Source of the DNA: Sipunculus nudus | Taxonomy: Eukaryota; Annelida; Sipuncula; Golfingiida; Sipunculidae | Assembly: GCA_026874595.1 (NCBI GenBank) | Contig: CM049316.1 | Coordinates: forward strand, 33,799,339 to 33,863,338 | Direction of reading: 5' to 3' | DNA: 64,000 nt | Part shown: in pieces, positions 10,932 through 20,246 of the stretch | Layout: each line of letters starts with the position of its first letter | Position numbering within the stretch: position 1 is the first letter of the stretch | Position numbers and translations under genes: made by a program | The notes under the pieces: generated by a model | The model's input: only the letters and a program-made list of their open reading frames with translations | What the model was told of the DNA's origin: nothing | The model's database searches: none

Positions 10932-13900
10932 TAATAATTTACAAGTCTCTATAAAAAGATAAGAGCGCATTGTCTTGAACACGTTGCACTTTTGGACGCT
11001 TGTACAGTTAAAAATCCTCAATGTAAAAGTGTTCCATTCTTGTTCTTACTGAACATTATTACAGTGGAGCGATATAAGATTTCACTGGACAAAATAGAGA
11101 TAAGAGTATATCAGCGCGTTATTCTTTTTAAAAAATTGCCTTTGCGGGCCAGAATATCCTGTTATTCGACGCCAAATAAAACGGCACTATTTTTACAGAA
11201 ATGTGAAACCTTATTATTACTGTTTTAGGCTCTCTGACATTCGAAAGACTACCGGGATGTAAAAACAGGCCCTAGGGGTAGAAATGTATAATCTGCTGAG
11301 TAAAGTTTATAAATGTTATATTATTATTTGTTTTTTTTTAAACTATTTTGAGACATTATGCCAATTGTCAAGACTTCGGGAATCAAAGAAATAAACATAT
11401 GCAAATTAAAGGTCAAACTGAATTAAAAAATGTTCCTACCTCTGTGGTTGAGGAGACCAATGATTCTGCTTCATGGTCAGCGTCGGCTCCGATGTTTGAG
11501 GCACCAGCACGAATACGGAAGCCAGACCTGCGATGTTTGAAATCATACGGTAGTGAGAATTAAAACTGAAGCACATTACAGAGAATCCAGTACTGAGGAT
11601 TCTAACTGAAGCACATTACATATAGTACACAATACTGAGGATTCAAACTGAGGCACATTACATAGAAAAAAATTAGGAGGATTCAAATTGAGGCACATTA
11701 CAAAGAACAAAGTACTGAGGAGTAAAATATGGATAAATTACAAAGAACACAGTTCTGACGAGTAACACTGAGGAACATTATAGAGAACTCAGTAGCGAGG
11801 AGTAAAACCTAGATACATTACAAAGAACACAGTATTGAACAGTAAAACTGAGGCACATTACAGAGAACACAGTACTGAGGAGTAAAATATTGATAAATTA
11901 CGAAGAACGCAGTATTGAAGAGAAAAAACTGAAGCACATCACAGAGAACACAGAACTGAGAAGAACTAGAGGCGCATTACAGAGAACGCAGTGCGGAGGA
12001 GTAAATCCTGGATACATATTAGAGAACACAGTAGTGACGAGTAAAACGGAAGCAGTTTACAAAGAACACAGTCCTTAGGAGTAAAACTGATGCGCATTAC
12101 ATACAGTACAGTGCTGGGAATAAAACCTGAAAACATAAATGAGAACACAGAACTGACGAGTTAAACTGAGGCACTTTACAAGGAAAACGGTACTGACAAA
12201 AAAAATTAGGCTCATTACAAAGAACACAGTCCTGGAGAGTAAAACGGAGGCACATTACAGAGACACAGTACTGAAGAGGAAAACCTGATTGCATTACAAT
12301 GAACACATTACTGATAGTTAAACTGAGAAATATTACAGAGAAAATAGTACTGAGGACTAAAACTAAGGCAAATTACAAAAAAACAGTGCTCAGGATAAAA
12401 CCTAGATACATTACAGAGAACACCTTACTTACGAATAAAATGAGTAAAATTGATACACACTACAGAGAGCATAGTACCGATGATTAAAACTAGGGCGCAT
12501 TACAGAGAATACAGTGCTGAGGAAAAAATCTGGATACATTACAACACTGAAAACGTAGGGATGTCGAATCTCCAAATTATTTCCCCCAACGGGGAGTCAG
12601 AACGGGGCGACAGCCAGCTTGGACCACGGCGCACGCTGGCCACGTGTGATCTGGGCTGGATGCGGGTTACCTCACGGCCTGCATGGGCCGAAACTAAGTC
12701 ACGGGTGCGTGCACATGCACCGTGTGCTGCGCTCATAGCTTTGTAAACATGCCATGTGCACGTGAACAAGTCTCGGGGTGTACACAACATTTACAACAAT
12801 TCATAAATTCGGGTATAATGAATATTTTCTGATTACATTTCACACGGCACTGTTTCTTGCTCAAGTTTTACTTTTGTAATATTGAAGGCACACATTTTCG
12901 GAGATGAATAGGAGGAGGACTCCTTAATTTTAGGAACTAACTCTCTATTATGAATAGTATATAAAGTATATCTTCAATGTAACATCTAAAATAAAAATGA
13001 TCAGGATGACCTGTTAAGCCATATATGCTGTGATTCAACGTACACAAATCCAGCAAACAACTCTGTCATATTAAACATGCTTTTCATGGAATTTCATATT
13101 TTATTTTGTATTTTCAGACACTCTAGAGAAAAAAAATATATGTTTGTAAACCCGAGTGGAAGGAGGGACCAGGGCAAGTCTATTGTTTAAGTACAGAAGC
13201 AGAAAATGAAGAGAGAGCTATATGATCGTCATGTGGGTAGATGTGAACCAAACCTTGAGTGGTAAACTACTTGCAAGAGAGGAAGCGGGGATGGATGACG
13301 ATACAATAAATTTAGGCATTTTCTCTTTATGTGAACACTGAAACACACACACACACACAGACCCTTGTCCACATTGTTAGGAATAATCAGTCTGAAACAT
13401 TTGCAGACAAAAACAAGTGTCACAGGTTACACGAACACTTGGTTTTAATAAATATATGTTTTACTTGAAAATAAAAATCTGTTATTCTAAATACGTACAT
13501 ATATATATATAGAGAGAGAGAGAGACAGACAGAGAGAGACAGACAGACGGACAGAGAACAAAGAGAGGGAGAGAGTGAATACGGATGAACCTGACAGTTC
13601 CATGATAACCCATAGGCTGTCACAGCAAACATTTGACAACCATTTTGACAACCCTAGAGGGGTTGTCAAATTGATATTTTGACATTTTGGGTTGTTGTTT
13701 TAGGTACACTCATTTGACAGCCCTGAAGTTGTCGATTTGACAACCCTATGTTTTCAGTGAATGAACACAGTACTGAGGAGTAAAACTCATTATTACAGAG
13801 AATACTGTGATTCGGAGTAAACTGAGGCGAATAACAGCAAACACAGTGACGCGGAGTAAAACTGGAGCGTATTTCAGAGAACTTGGTACTGCGGATGATT

Positions 13901-15748
13901 AGACTAAACCCCATATCAGAGCGTACGCTACTAAGAAGTTAAACTTGGGTACATTTTAGATAAATCAGTACTGAAGCGTAACAGCTGAGGCACATTACAA
14001 GGACACGTTCCCTAAAGAGTAAAACTGAGGAACATAACAAGGAAACCCTCAGTAAAGAGTTGAACTGAATTGAATTAAAGGACAACTCATTAATTGGCAA
14101 AACCGAGGAGCATTAGAGTTTTAAGCATGCCTCCCTCATGATCTCCTCATGATTGAGTTTATAGACACGTTCAACCTAACTTCCGCCAAATGACCGGTCT
14201 CTGTGGCTAAGAGGTAGAGCACAGGACTTAAAGCCGATAGGTCGGTCGTGAGTTCAAATCTCAGCCATGGCCTTGAGATTTTCACGGTCGGCCCCCACCC
14301 AGGGTGAGCGCCCTGCAGGCTTAATTGGAAGGCTGTGCCCCATAGCTGTGTGTCACTGACAAACGAGTGCGTCTTTGGGGGTTCCTCGGTGTAATGACCA
14401 AGAATGGGGGTTGATTACACACCCAGGACCCGCAGGTGCGGCTGACTCCGGGTGACATCAGGATACAAAAATATAATATGATAGGAAGCGAGTGCAATCG
14501 CCCTGTCACAAAGTCCCAAACGAAAATGGAACTCTGCAGATGTACTAACTTGGATTAAGAATTATATAAGATAGGATAAAAACGGAGGCCGTCAATTCCA
14601 CAAAAAAAACACCATCAAGTTGTCAGAGATGTTGAGGATGTTATAAGCGATGAATATATCAGTCAAAAGCAAGTGAAATTGTCTTACCTTCCTTCCGTAC
14701 AGTGGGCGGCGGTCAATGCTTTGTTGGCCCCCAAGAGGATGGCACCGCACGTGTGACCCCAGCCGACAGCTCCTTCAATCTGGAGAGACAGTTGCCATGG
14801 CCAACGACCTTTTCCTGCCGGCCTACCACCCACGATAAAGGGGATGTTAGTATTCTCATGAAATGTGGCGGTGGGAGGGCGTGCCTCGACTGAATATAAA
14901 AGTGAAGGAACGTGCACAGTAAATATCACATAATATACTTTTAATCCGATTTACTACTATTAATGATCACAACAAGGTAGAAGAGAAATTTAAAGAGAAA
15001 ATAAAGCAAGCTATTCATCTACCCTTTCCGTCGAATATATGTGATTTGTGGCTTAGTCTGCGTACATTATTAAAATAAATACAATTTCTCTTTAGTAAAA
15101 GCTTTTATAACGCCTTTGCGATGGATGCATAAGCTTGTTTTTGACGCATTCCACGAAGTTGATGAACATAAAAACCATGTGTCTTTGTGCCGAAGTTGAA
15201 TTATCACTGGTTACAAACCTCATTTAGGAAAACTTGGAAGTCCTTGTTGATTGTGTTTTGATTATTTTGGCGCCCTCCACAAGTTGTGTGCGATGAGATC
15301 TATGTTTTCTTTCCATTTTTATAGTAGGTTCTGGTATACCCTATTGGTGAAAGCCAGCAAATCCTACCATGAAAAAGCAGTGGTTAGGAGGAAGGAGATG
15401 AGGAATGCAGCGTATAAACACGGCATAAGTAGTGAGCAGGAATCTTTTTTGAACGAACCGTGTTACCATAAATGGCTTGGATCAAGCTCAGAAAGTAGAT
15501 TCAAACCGTGTGAACGCTCTAGAACGGTTTGGACCTAGTTATGAGTTACACGGTAAATTGTTTACCGCGTTTCCCTCTCAAGGAAGGCTATCAGTTACAC
15601 CCACTATTCTCTCCGTGTGAACGCACAACACGGTTTCAAACCGATTTGGTCCAACCCCTTGGCCCAAATCGTTTTGAAAAGGTTTGTGTGCGAAAGGGGT
15701 ATCAGTCTTACCGGCAGCCAGAACGCAGAGGACGAGAACCTTCCACAT
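6928..15748 (-). CDS. Secreted chymotrypsin/elastase-like S1A serine protease, six exons
   Basis: CDS is the join of 15748-15712, 14889-14688, 11527-11440, 9221-9011, 7737-7580 and 7086-6928: 855 nt, 284 residues, all introns GT-AG, no internal stop. Expected role: an extracellular endopeptidase, probably digestive. Residues 1-15 form a signal peptide (MWKVLVLCVLAAVEA). The mature domain begins IVGG at 31-34. The triad is His75 (TAAHC), Asp137 (NDVGTM) and Ser235 (GDSGGP). Cysteines fit the disulfides 42-58, 136-201, 168-182 and 191-220 (chymotrypsin numbering). By alignment residue 189 is Gly, not Asp, and 216 is Val, as in elastases, so trypsin specificity is unlikely. The residue before IVGG is Phe30, not Arg/Lys. 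Intron phases are 1, 2, 0, 1, 0, with the phase-0 intron directly before GDSGGP. Promoter and poly(A) signal are listed separately. Exact substrate is not predictable. Confidence 0.93.
7087..7579. other. Protease intron 5
   Basis: 493 bp between exons 5 and 6. It holds a short (GT)n run near 7366-7382 and no other recognisable feature. Confidence 0.85.
7580..7737 (-). CDS. Protease exon 5
   Basis: Acceptor TTTTCAG, donor CAG|GTACTT. Completes His180 and encodes residues 181-232, including Cys168 (AECRNR), Cys182 (HICVHG) and Cys191 (NQGACQ). The last residues set the floor of the S1 pocket: GACQ with Gly at position 189. Confidence 0.94.
7738..9010. other. Protease intron 4 with repeat fragments
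   Basis: 1273 bp. Contains a G-rich tract (7861-7879), a T17-like run (about 8538-8556) and, at 8790-8865, a segment rich in ATCGATAT-type motifs ending TCACACATCCCTA that resembles hAT subterminal sequence. No coding sequence seen. Confidence 0.7.
9011..9221 (-). CDS. Protease exon 4 (Asp102 exon)
   Basis: Acceptor AATGCAG, donor CTTC|GTAAGT. Encodes residues 110-179 plus the first base of codon 180. Contains IPNDVGTMAL with the catalytic Asp137 and NECWISGWG with Cys136. A Gly/Ala-rich stretch between them follows the family pattern. Confidence 0.94.
9325..9360. repeat. (TA)n microsatellite
   Basis: Uninterrupted dinucleotide run in protease intron 3. Confidence 0.95.
9399..9497. repeat. 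Foldback palindrome in protease intron 3
   Basis: Arms of about 45 bp with a four-base loop. The core stem TAGATAGACA-AAGA-TGTCTATCTA is perfect. It continues outward through GACGCC/GGCGTC, a GTAAA region and terminal AGTTAG/CTAACT with small mismatches. Flanked by TA-rich repeats. Probably a tiny foldback MITE. Confidence 0.7.
10339..10398. repeat. (TA)n microsatellite
   Basis: About 60 bp of uninterrupted TA in protease intron 3. Confidence 0.95.
10888..10926. repeat. (TA)n microsatellite
   Basis: Uninterrupted TA run in protease intron 3. Confidence 0.95.
11440..11527 (-). CDS. Protease exon 3
   Basis: 88 bp; acceptor ATCGCAG, donor GAG|GTAGGA. Completes Arg80 and encodes residues 81-109, beginning SGFRIRAGASN, the strand that normally follows the catalytic-His loop in chymotrypsin-fold enzymes. 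Reads in frame with exons 2 and 4. Confidence 0.92.
11557..12544. repeat. 40-bp minisatellite, main block, about 25 units
   Basis: Direct tandem repeat in protease intron 2. The consensus unit is 40 bp: AGTAAAACTGAGGCACATTA followed by CAGAGAACACAGTACTGAGG. Units differ by point changes and 1-2 base indels. Scattered frames across the array are by-products of the repeat and differ from unit to unit. The array resumes after a 1.2-kb insertion at 13,760. Confidence 0.93.
12545..13759. mobile_element. CACTA-like non-autonomous DNA transposon inside the minisatellite
   Basis: Ends are an inverted repeat of about 25 bp: left CACTGAAAACGTAGGGATGT, right (reverse complement) CACTGAAAACATAGGGTTGT. 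The minisatellite is interrupted mid-unit, and the flanks (...ATTACAA and AATGAACAC...) rejoin to an ordinary unit if a 2-bp AA is counted once as target duplication. CACTR termini with a 2-3 bp duplication are the CACTA/EnSpm pattern. Interior: GC-rich block 12,590-12,790, CA and GA microsatellites, and TTGACAACCCT subterminal repeats at 13,630-13,750. No transposase frame. Superfamily is inferred from termini only. Confidence 0.65.
13505..13576. repeat. GA/GACA-rich microsatellite
   Basis: Compound (GA)n and (GACA)n purine run inside the CACTA-like element, preceded by a short TA run. Confidence 0.85.
13760..14120. repeat. 40-bp minisatellite, second block, about 9 more diverged units
   Basis: Same 40-bp unit as 11,557-12,544 continuing after the inserted element. 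Units become more degenerate towards 14,120, as expected at the edge of an array. Confidence 0.85.
14188..14555 (+). mobile_element. tRNA-derived SINE with a long conserved-looking body
   Basis: The head is tRNA-like with a Pol III A box (TGGCTAAGAGGT, 14203-14214) and B box (GAGTTCAAATCTC, 14250-14262) about 36 bp apart. CTTAAAG sits where the anticodon loop would be. It is followed by about 280 bp of unrelated, relatively GC-rich sequence (for example CACCCAGGGTGAGCGCCCTG), so this is a SINE and not a tRNA gene: the 3' half of the tRNA acceptor stem is missing. It lies in protease intron 2 next to the minisatellite. The 3' end is uncertain. Confidence 0.65.
14688..14889 (-). CDS. Protease exon 2 (mature N-terminus and catalytic His)
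   Basis: Acceptor ATATTCAG, donor GAAG|GTAAGA; 202 bp. Encodes residues 13(part)-80(part): end of the signal peptide, propeptide (RPPTATFHENTNIPF), IVGG, WPWQLSLQ, Cys42 (HTCGAI) and TAAHC with His75. Phe30 precedes the predicted activation cleavage. Confidence 0.95.
14890..15711. other. Protease intron 1, including a decayed inverted element
   Basis: 822 bp. Between about 15,490 and 15,690 copies of the motif ACCGTGTGAACGC / AAACCGATTTGG recur in both orientations, as in subterminal repeats of small DNA transposons. No exon is seen. Confidence 0.6.
15712..15748 (-). CDS. Protease exon 1, start codon and signal peptide
   Basis: ATG at 15748-15746 starts MWKVLVLCVLAA. Donor GCCG|GTAAGA gives a phase-1 intron, the usual place for the signal-peptide intron in S1A proteases. 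It is the only in-frame ATG before the donor. Confidence 0.92.
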
Positions 15749-15800
15749 GCTGTCAGATATAGATGTTGACACAGGTGTGATGATTTCGGGTCAGAAGAGT

Positions 15801-15810
15801 ATTATATACC
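15801..15810 (-). promoter_or_regulatory. TATA box of the serine protease gene
   Basis: GGTATATAAT on the minus strand, about 55 bp upstream of the start codon. A start site about 30 bp downstream would leave a 5' UTR of roughly 25-30 nt. Position and sequence fit a core promoter. The start site itself is inferred. Confidence 0.7.
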
Positions 15811-16520
15811 GATGAAGAGACCTATCCTACTGATACTATTTTTATCACCTTTTGTATCAGGTGCCACGTTCTCATAACGGCAATGCGCTCAGTACCTATG
15901 ATCTCTTTTTTATTCAGGTCAGGCTGGGTTGAGAACATATGCATGTGCGGGGTGTATGATAACGTGAGATATGCGAAAGCATGTCACGTTATTCGTGCCC
16001 GTATGAGCCACGTCACACATATTGCTAAAGATGGAAAAATAGCATGCGTTTTCGAGCTTTTACACGTGTACAATGCGTGTCTAGAAAGAATATGGAAAGT
16101 CAAAGATTGTGCGCAATAAAATGTTCTTTTCACCTTAAAGTCCCTCTCTCTCTCTCTCTCTCTCTCTTCCTGTGATGTAACCCATTCAAGTCCAAAATTC
16201 AAATAATTCAGATTGTTTGCTTTAGCCAATCTGTGCAACTATTTCAAAGTAGTTAAGAAAATTCTTACTGGTTAGAGTCAACCTACTGGTTGGCTTTATG
16301 AAACCGTTTCAAATGTTCCACATGATTTGACTTTGGTTGCTCCAGCCGATTTATCGGTTAGACACCTATCTATCATTTGTGTAGTGGATTTTAACCAATC
16401 TGTTTATGAGGTGTTGCATTAATGATCATCATTAGTTCGAATATTCTTCCGGTAATAATTTCCTAACTTTGCCGGGAAGTCCAAGTATTATTTTGGTAAC
16501 ATTGGGATAACTTCGGGATA
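15811..16520. other. Upstream region of the protease, no gene seen
   Basis: Contains a (CT)n microsatellite at 16,142-16,169. No recognisable regulatory motif beyond the TATA box and no coding sequence. Confidence 0.5.
16142..16169. repeat. (CT)n microsatellite
   Basis: Uninterrupted CT run. Confidence 0.95.
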
Positions 16521-16639
16521 TTTTGTTAAATTCGTCGATATCAATAAACATTGGGATTGTATCAGTGTTATATGTATTTTGCCGATCTCAAAGTAAGGAT
16601 TATACCAGTAGCTGCAGGTGGATTCTCTTTCTCCAGCAG

Positions 16640-17320
16640 AAGCACCGTGATAAAATTGCTGATTTTGAAATTTTGGACATTTCACAGGAAAACATAACCA
16701 AAGTAGCCACTACAGAACAACTAGGTCTGATTGCTCGCCTGCATACCTTCGATTACGCCACTAGAAGCCATGAAACAAACAAACCTGAACCTCCAACAGG
16801 ACTTGACTGCTTTCCAGATCTTGAACGTACATCATGTACTTTGCGAGGCAAATACACAATCAAAATAGACGAAAAGGATGTAGTTCATCCAGTTGGACGT
16901 CAGCCGGCATCATTGAAGTAAAAAATTATTTACTAGTTAAAAGAAATTATGAACAATGGTTACATCCCTATGTAGACAAGCCAACCGAGTGGGACAGTTC
17001 AATAGTTGCAGTTCTACGAAATAACAAGATTCGGATCTGCAGGGATCCTAATGACTTGAAAAAGGTAATCAAGTGGGAGCACTATCTGCTCCGCACTATT
17101 GAAGAGGTCCTTTCATCAAAGCCGAATGCAAAGGTGTTCTCCGTAATGGGCGCGAAATCAGGCTTTTTACAAACAGAACTAGATGTAGTACGTCACTCCT
17201 GACGACGTCAATACGCCCTTAGCAGATTTCGTTGGCTTCGCATACCATTCGGACTGAAATGTGCGCCAGGAATTTTTCAGCGCATAATGGACTAAATGCT
17301 TGAAGGCATCAATGGGGCAT
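16640..17320 (+). pseudogene. Gypsy reverse transcriptase relic lacking its YxDD motif
   Basis: Two frames give the start of the RT domain (KPTEW at about 16,980, RICRDPNDLKK at about 17,030, FSVMGAKSGF at about 17,140) and then the mid-domain (RIPFGLKCAPGIFQRIMD, about 17,240-17,290), followed by an in-frame TAA. Next comes HDAVLQEVVDRATLYNLKLN (about 17,320 on), the block normally after YxDD, so the catalytic Asp-Asp segment has been deleted at about 17,310. Confidence 0.85.
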
Positions 17321-18039
17321 GATGCTGTACTACAGGAAGTAGTAGACAGAGCTACATTATACAATCTGAAGCTAAACATCACTAATTGTCACATCAGACA
17401 ATCATGCGTACCGTATGTAGAACATCTACTCACAGGTTAAGGTCTCAAACGCAGCTCGACTAAAGACGAGGCAGTAAAAAGCATGCCGTCGCCCAGAGAC
17501 CAAGATGGTGTACCTCGCTTTTAAGTTTTTGTCATCTACCTCTCAAATTCATTTCAAACCTCAGTGAAGTGTGATGCACCACTTTGTCAGTTTCTTAAAA
17601 CAGATATCGAGTTCTCTTGGCATCCAGCTCTGCAGAAAGCATATGATAAGTTTAAGGAACTTTGCGGCAACCCATCGGTGGTACAGTTCTTTGATGCTAC
17701 AAAGACAAAGGAAATATTTTGTGACGCCAGTAGCTTGGGTTTAGGAGCTGTTATTCTCCAAGAAACAAGCCTTTAGCATACTCGTCAAGATCATTAACGG
17801 TTGTTTAAACTCGCTATGCGCAGATGTTATCTATTGTGCATGCTTGTACAAAGTTTCACCAGTACATATTTTGGAAAGATGTCATGTTTAAAATGATCAT
17901 AAGCCAATACAGAAAACCATTGCTAGAGACCCTAATGCGCATACAACGGTTGCGTCAACGTCTTCTGTGGTATGATCTAGCTGTAAAGAACATACGGGGC
18001 AATGACATGGAATTGCCTGATACCTTGTCAAGAGCATAG
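17321..18039 (+). pseudogene. Gypsy RT thumb/RNase H relic
   Basis: From 17,564 the frame encodes the tether and RNase H start: FSWHPALQKAYDKFKELC, then EIFCDASSLGLGAVILQ with the first catalytic Asp. A frame change at about 17,775 leads to KFHQYIFWKDV (the H-x-Y-x-x-G block, mutated) and the end of RNase H with DTLSRA at 18,036. Stops and shifts inactivate it. Confidence 0.85.
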
Positions 18040-18289
18040 CTTAGTGAAAGTGAAGCAGAGATGGATGGAACTCCAAGCGCTGTTTTAAGTCATTGACTAG
18101 AAGTACGCTGATATCCAAGGGCGCACGTCTGTAGAGCTAAGTAACTAGCAACAAGTAATTAAATCAGGATGGCCAAACGCCAGGAAAAAAAGTACCTATA
18201 CCAATAAGTCCATTTTGGTAATCCAGAAGTCAACTTAGCATACTTAATGGTATAATATACAAAGGAATGCGTATCGTGATTCCTCCCAG

Positions 18290-19180
18290 CATGTATACAG
18301 ATATGCTGAAGTGCACCAGTCACACGTAGGCAAGGTCAAGAGTAGGCAGCGTGCCAGAGAAGTACACTACTGGCACGGGATGAATTCAGCTGTAGAAGAG
18401 CTAGTTAAAACATATTCTTATTATGCAGTCTTCCAAAACAAAACAGACTAACCAGAGACCCGTTGAGACCAACTGAGACTGCATAGTTGTCATTTCAAGA
18501 AGTAGCCTCTGGCCTTTTTTAATTTGAGGGCATGCATTATTTGGTATAAGTAGAATTCTATTCATAAATTTAAAGAGGTTGCTGAACTCAAGAACTTGTG
18601 TAGTCGTCTAATCACTAAAATCACAGTTCAGCAGACATGGCATACCTACCATTCTTCGCACAGACAATGGTCCCCAGTATGCTCCAGGAGAGTTTAGTAA
18701 CTTCTGCAAGACCTACAACATTCTGCATAAAACGTCATCACCACACACACCTTGAAGCGGTAGGGCTGTGCAAACAGTCAACAAACTGTGGAAAACGACA
18801 AACATCTTGCCTTATTAGACTATAGGACAACACCCCTAGAGTCAGTTGGTTTGTCTCCAGCACAGTTACCGATGAGGAGAAGACCACGCAACATGTTACC
18901 AGCAGCTAGTGTGCTTCTGTCGCCAACAGGGCATAAAACAGAGAAGGTCAAACAGCTTTTACAGAGTGATAAAGCTAACGAGAAATATTATTATGACTGC
19001 AAAAGAGCAAGTAATGCCCATACATCGCTTACACCAGGAGAGAAAATTAAGATGGCGCCTTATCCTGCTCACTACACGTGGACCCCTGGAGTTGTTGTGG
19101 AACCACACAGTTTTCCACGTTTTTATGTAGTCAACCACGGTGAGCAGCTGTTCCATCGCAACAGAAAAGATCTTCGTTAA
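18290..19180 (+). pseudogene. Gypsy integrase relic
   Basis: About 18,310-18,450: zinc-binding H-H-C-C region (HQSHVGKVKSRQRAREVHYW, with the cysteines partly lost). About 18,610-18,700: integrase core fragment HGIPTILRTDNGPQYAPGEF with the second catalytic Asp. From 18,788 the C-terminal part (LLDYRTTPLESVGLSPAQL) runs open to a TAA at 19,178. Several frame changes separate the pieces. Confidence 0.85.
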
Positions 19181-19442
19181 ATGTCCGGTTATATCACTGG
19201 GTGTGCATATCTGGTAGTAAGTTAACAAACTTAAGTATCCATGAATTTAATAAGCCTGATTACTGAAATTTAGGGCAATAAAATAAGTAACACTACACTA
19301 GGAAGGAGAGGTTACCAGCACATTACTTCTGCTGGTTACTTGAGTGCTTCAGTGTTTCAGGACTCATTGCAATTTACCTTAAATTATCTTACTACATACT
19401 TCATGTATTGTTTTCACATCTTACTTTACCTAAAGAGGGAGA

Positions 19443-19600
19443 TGTAACATATTGTGATGTATTGTACACATATTGTTACTGAGCTAAGTGGCCCCGAGTA
19501 AATGATCGGTTCTAGTTGCAGGGGCCCCTCTCGTCGCATATGTGTTGGACAATAAACATGTTCTTGGGCATGACAGTGTTCCTTCTCATCGCAGAGTACA
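19443..19600 (+). repeat. 3' LTR of the gypsy relic
   Basis: Begins TGTAACAT directly after the polypurine tract, contains AATAAA (19,551-19,556) and can be ended at GAGTACA (19,600), giving a short LTR of about 158 bp with TG...CA ends. The end point is inferred from the terminal dinucleotide. No second LTR exists in the window to confirm it. Confidence 0.6.
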
Positions 19601-19732
19601 TCACAATCTAGCCTTGTCCAAGCCTTATTAAATATGTTTTCTACTAAAATGCGGAAAGTAAATCGTGATCCCATGAATCGATAGACGTAAACCAGTGCAA
19701 GCTGTCATCACTGAAGATGCAGTGGGACCATC

Positions 19733-19850
19733 AGAGAGCCATTAACTAGTTATATAATTTGCAGTCAGCTTGCAGTACTTGTTTTAAGTGTTGCGATACA
19801 GTGAGAGCAAGTTTGATGACTCTCTCAGCGGGAGCACGTTTAAGTTTTTC
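19733..19850. repeat. Dispersed repeat, copy 1 (other copy 45,276-45,390)
   Basis: Shares an ordered set of blocks with 45,276-45,390: AGAG(A/C)...TTAACTAGTTATATAAT vs TAAATTAGTTATATAAAT, then GTTGCGA, GAGAGCAAGTTTGAT and CTCTCAGCGGGAG vs CTCTGTGAGCGAG. Part of it recurs at about 20,266 (GGGAGCAAGTTTGAAGA). Element type unknown. Confidence 0.6.
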
Positions 19851-20172
19851 ACCTGCATAGAATAAATCTCCTCATGTAGAGGTTATGCATTGCAGTCGTC
19901 CCAGGCGTCCTTTCGTGTAACCGCTGCTTTGTATTGCAAAGTTCTCTGAGTTTGAAATCCAATGTGAGCACAGAGCACAAGATTGAAATGAGAGCGTGGT
20001 ATTGCATTGTGCGTCCAGGATAAATTGGAAACATAATACACCCGCTCTGGTTGGTTTGATTACACCAGAACACTGTCACAAGCTCTCTTTGGTTTCATTT
20101 TTGACCAAATGCCGGAACAGGTGTTATCAGAACAACGAGAGTAGCTGTTGCATGTTTATATAGTTTAATGTT

Positions 20173-20176
<4 letters not shown>

Positions 20177-20244
<68 letters not shown>
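20177..20244. repeat. Compound (CT)n-(TA)n microsatellite
   Basis: About 30 bp of CT directly followed by about 38 bp of TA. Confidence 0.95.

Positions 20245-20246
<2 letters not shown>

Larger units (their letters stand above)
9222..11439. other. Protease intron 3 with TA repeats and a foldback hairpin
   Basis: 2218 bp. Holds three (TA)n arrays (9325-9360, 10339-10398, 10888-10926) and an inverted repeat (9399-9497). A frame at 9977-10070 on the minus strand with a GTAATG donor was considered as an extra exon and rejected because exons 3 and 4 join in frame without it. Confidence 0.75.
16640..19600 (+). mobile_element. Degenerate Ty3/gypsy LTR retrotransposon, 5' part missing
   Basis: In order on the plus strand: protease-RT linker, reverse transcriptase, RNase H, integrase zinc finger, integrase core and integrase C-terminus (domain entries below), then a polypurine tract AAAGAGGGAGA (19,432-19,442) and a 3' LTR starting TGTAACATATTG (19,443). 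The order RT-RNase H-IN is diagnostic of Ty3/gypsy rather than copia. Multiple frameshifts and stops make it non-functional. I find no gag, no aspartic protease and no 5' LTR between 15.8 and 16.6 kb, so the copy is 5' truncated or eroded. Confidence 0.88.

Noticed and set aside
11890-12487. Several short frames on both strands
   Set aside because: All are translations of the 40-bp minisatellite and differ from unit to unit.
11557-14120. CRISPR-like array
   Set aside because: The 40-bp units are contiguous with no unique spacers, in a eukaryotic intron: a minisatellite.
14188-14275. A functional tRNA gene
   Set aside because: A and B boxes are present but the 3' half of the acceptor stem is absent and the sequence runs on into a SINE body.
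16523-19180. Host gene encoding several separate small proteins
   Set aside because: The frames are collinear pieces of one Ty3/gypsy pol broken by shifts and stops.
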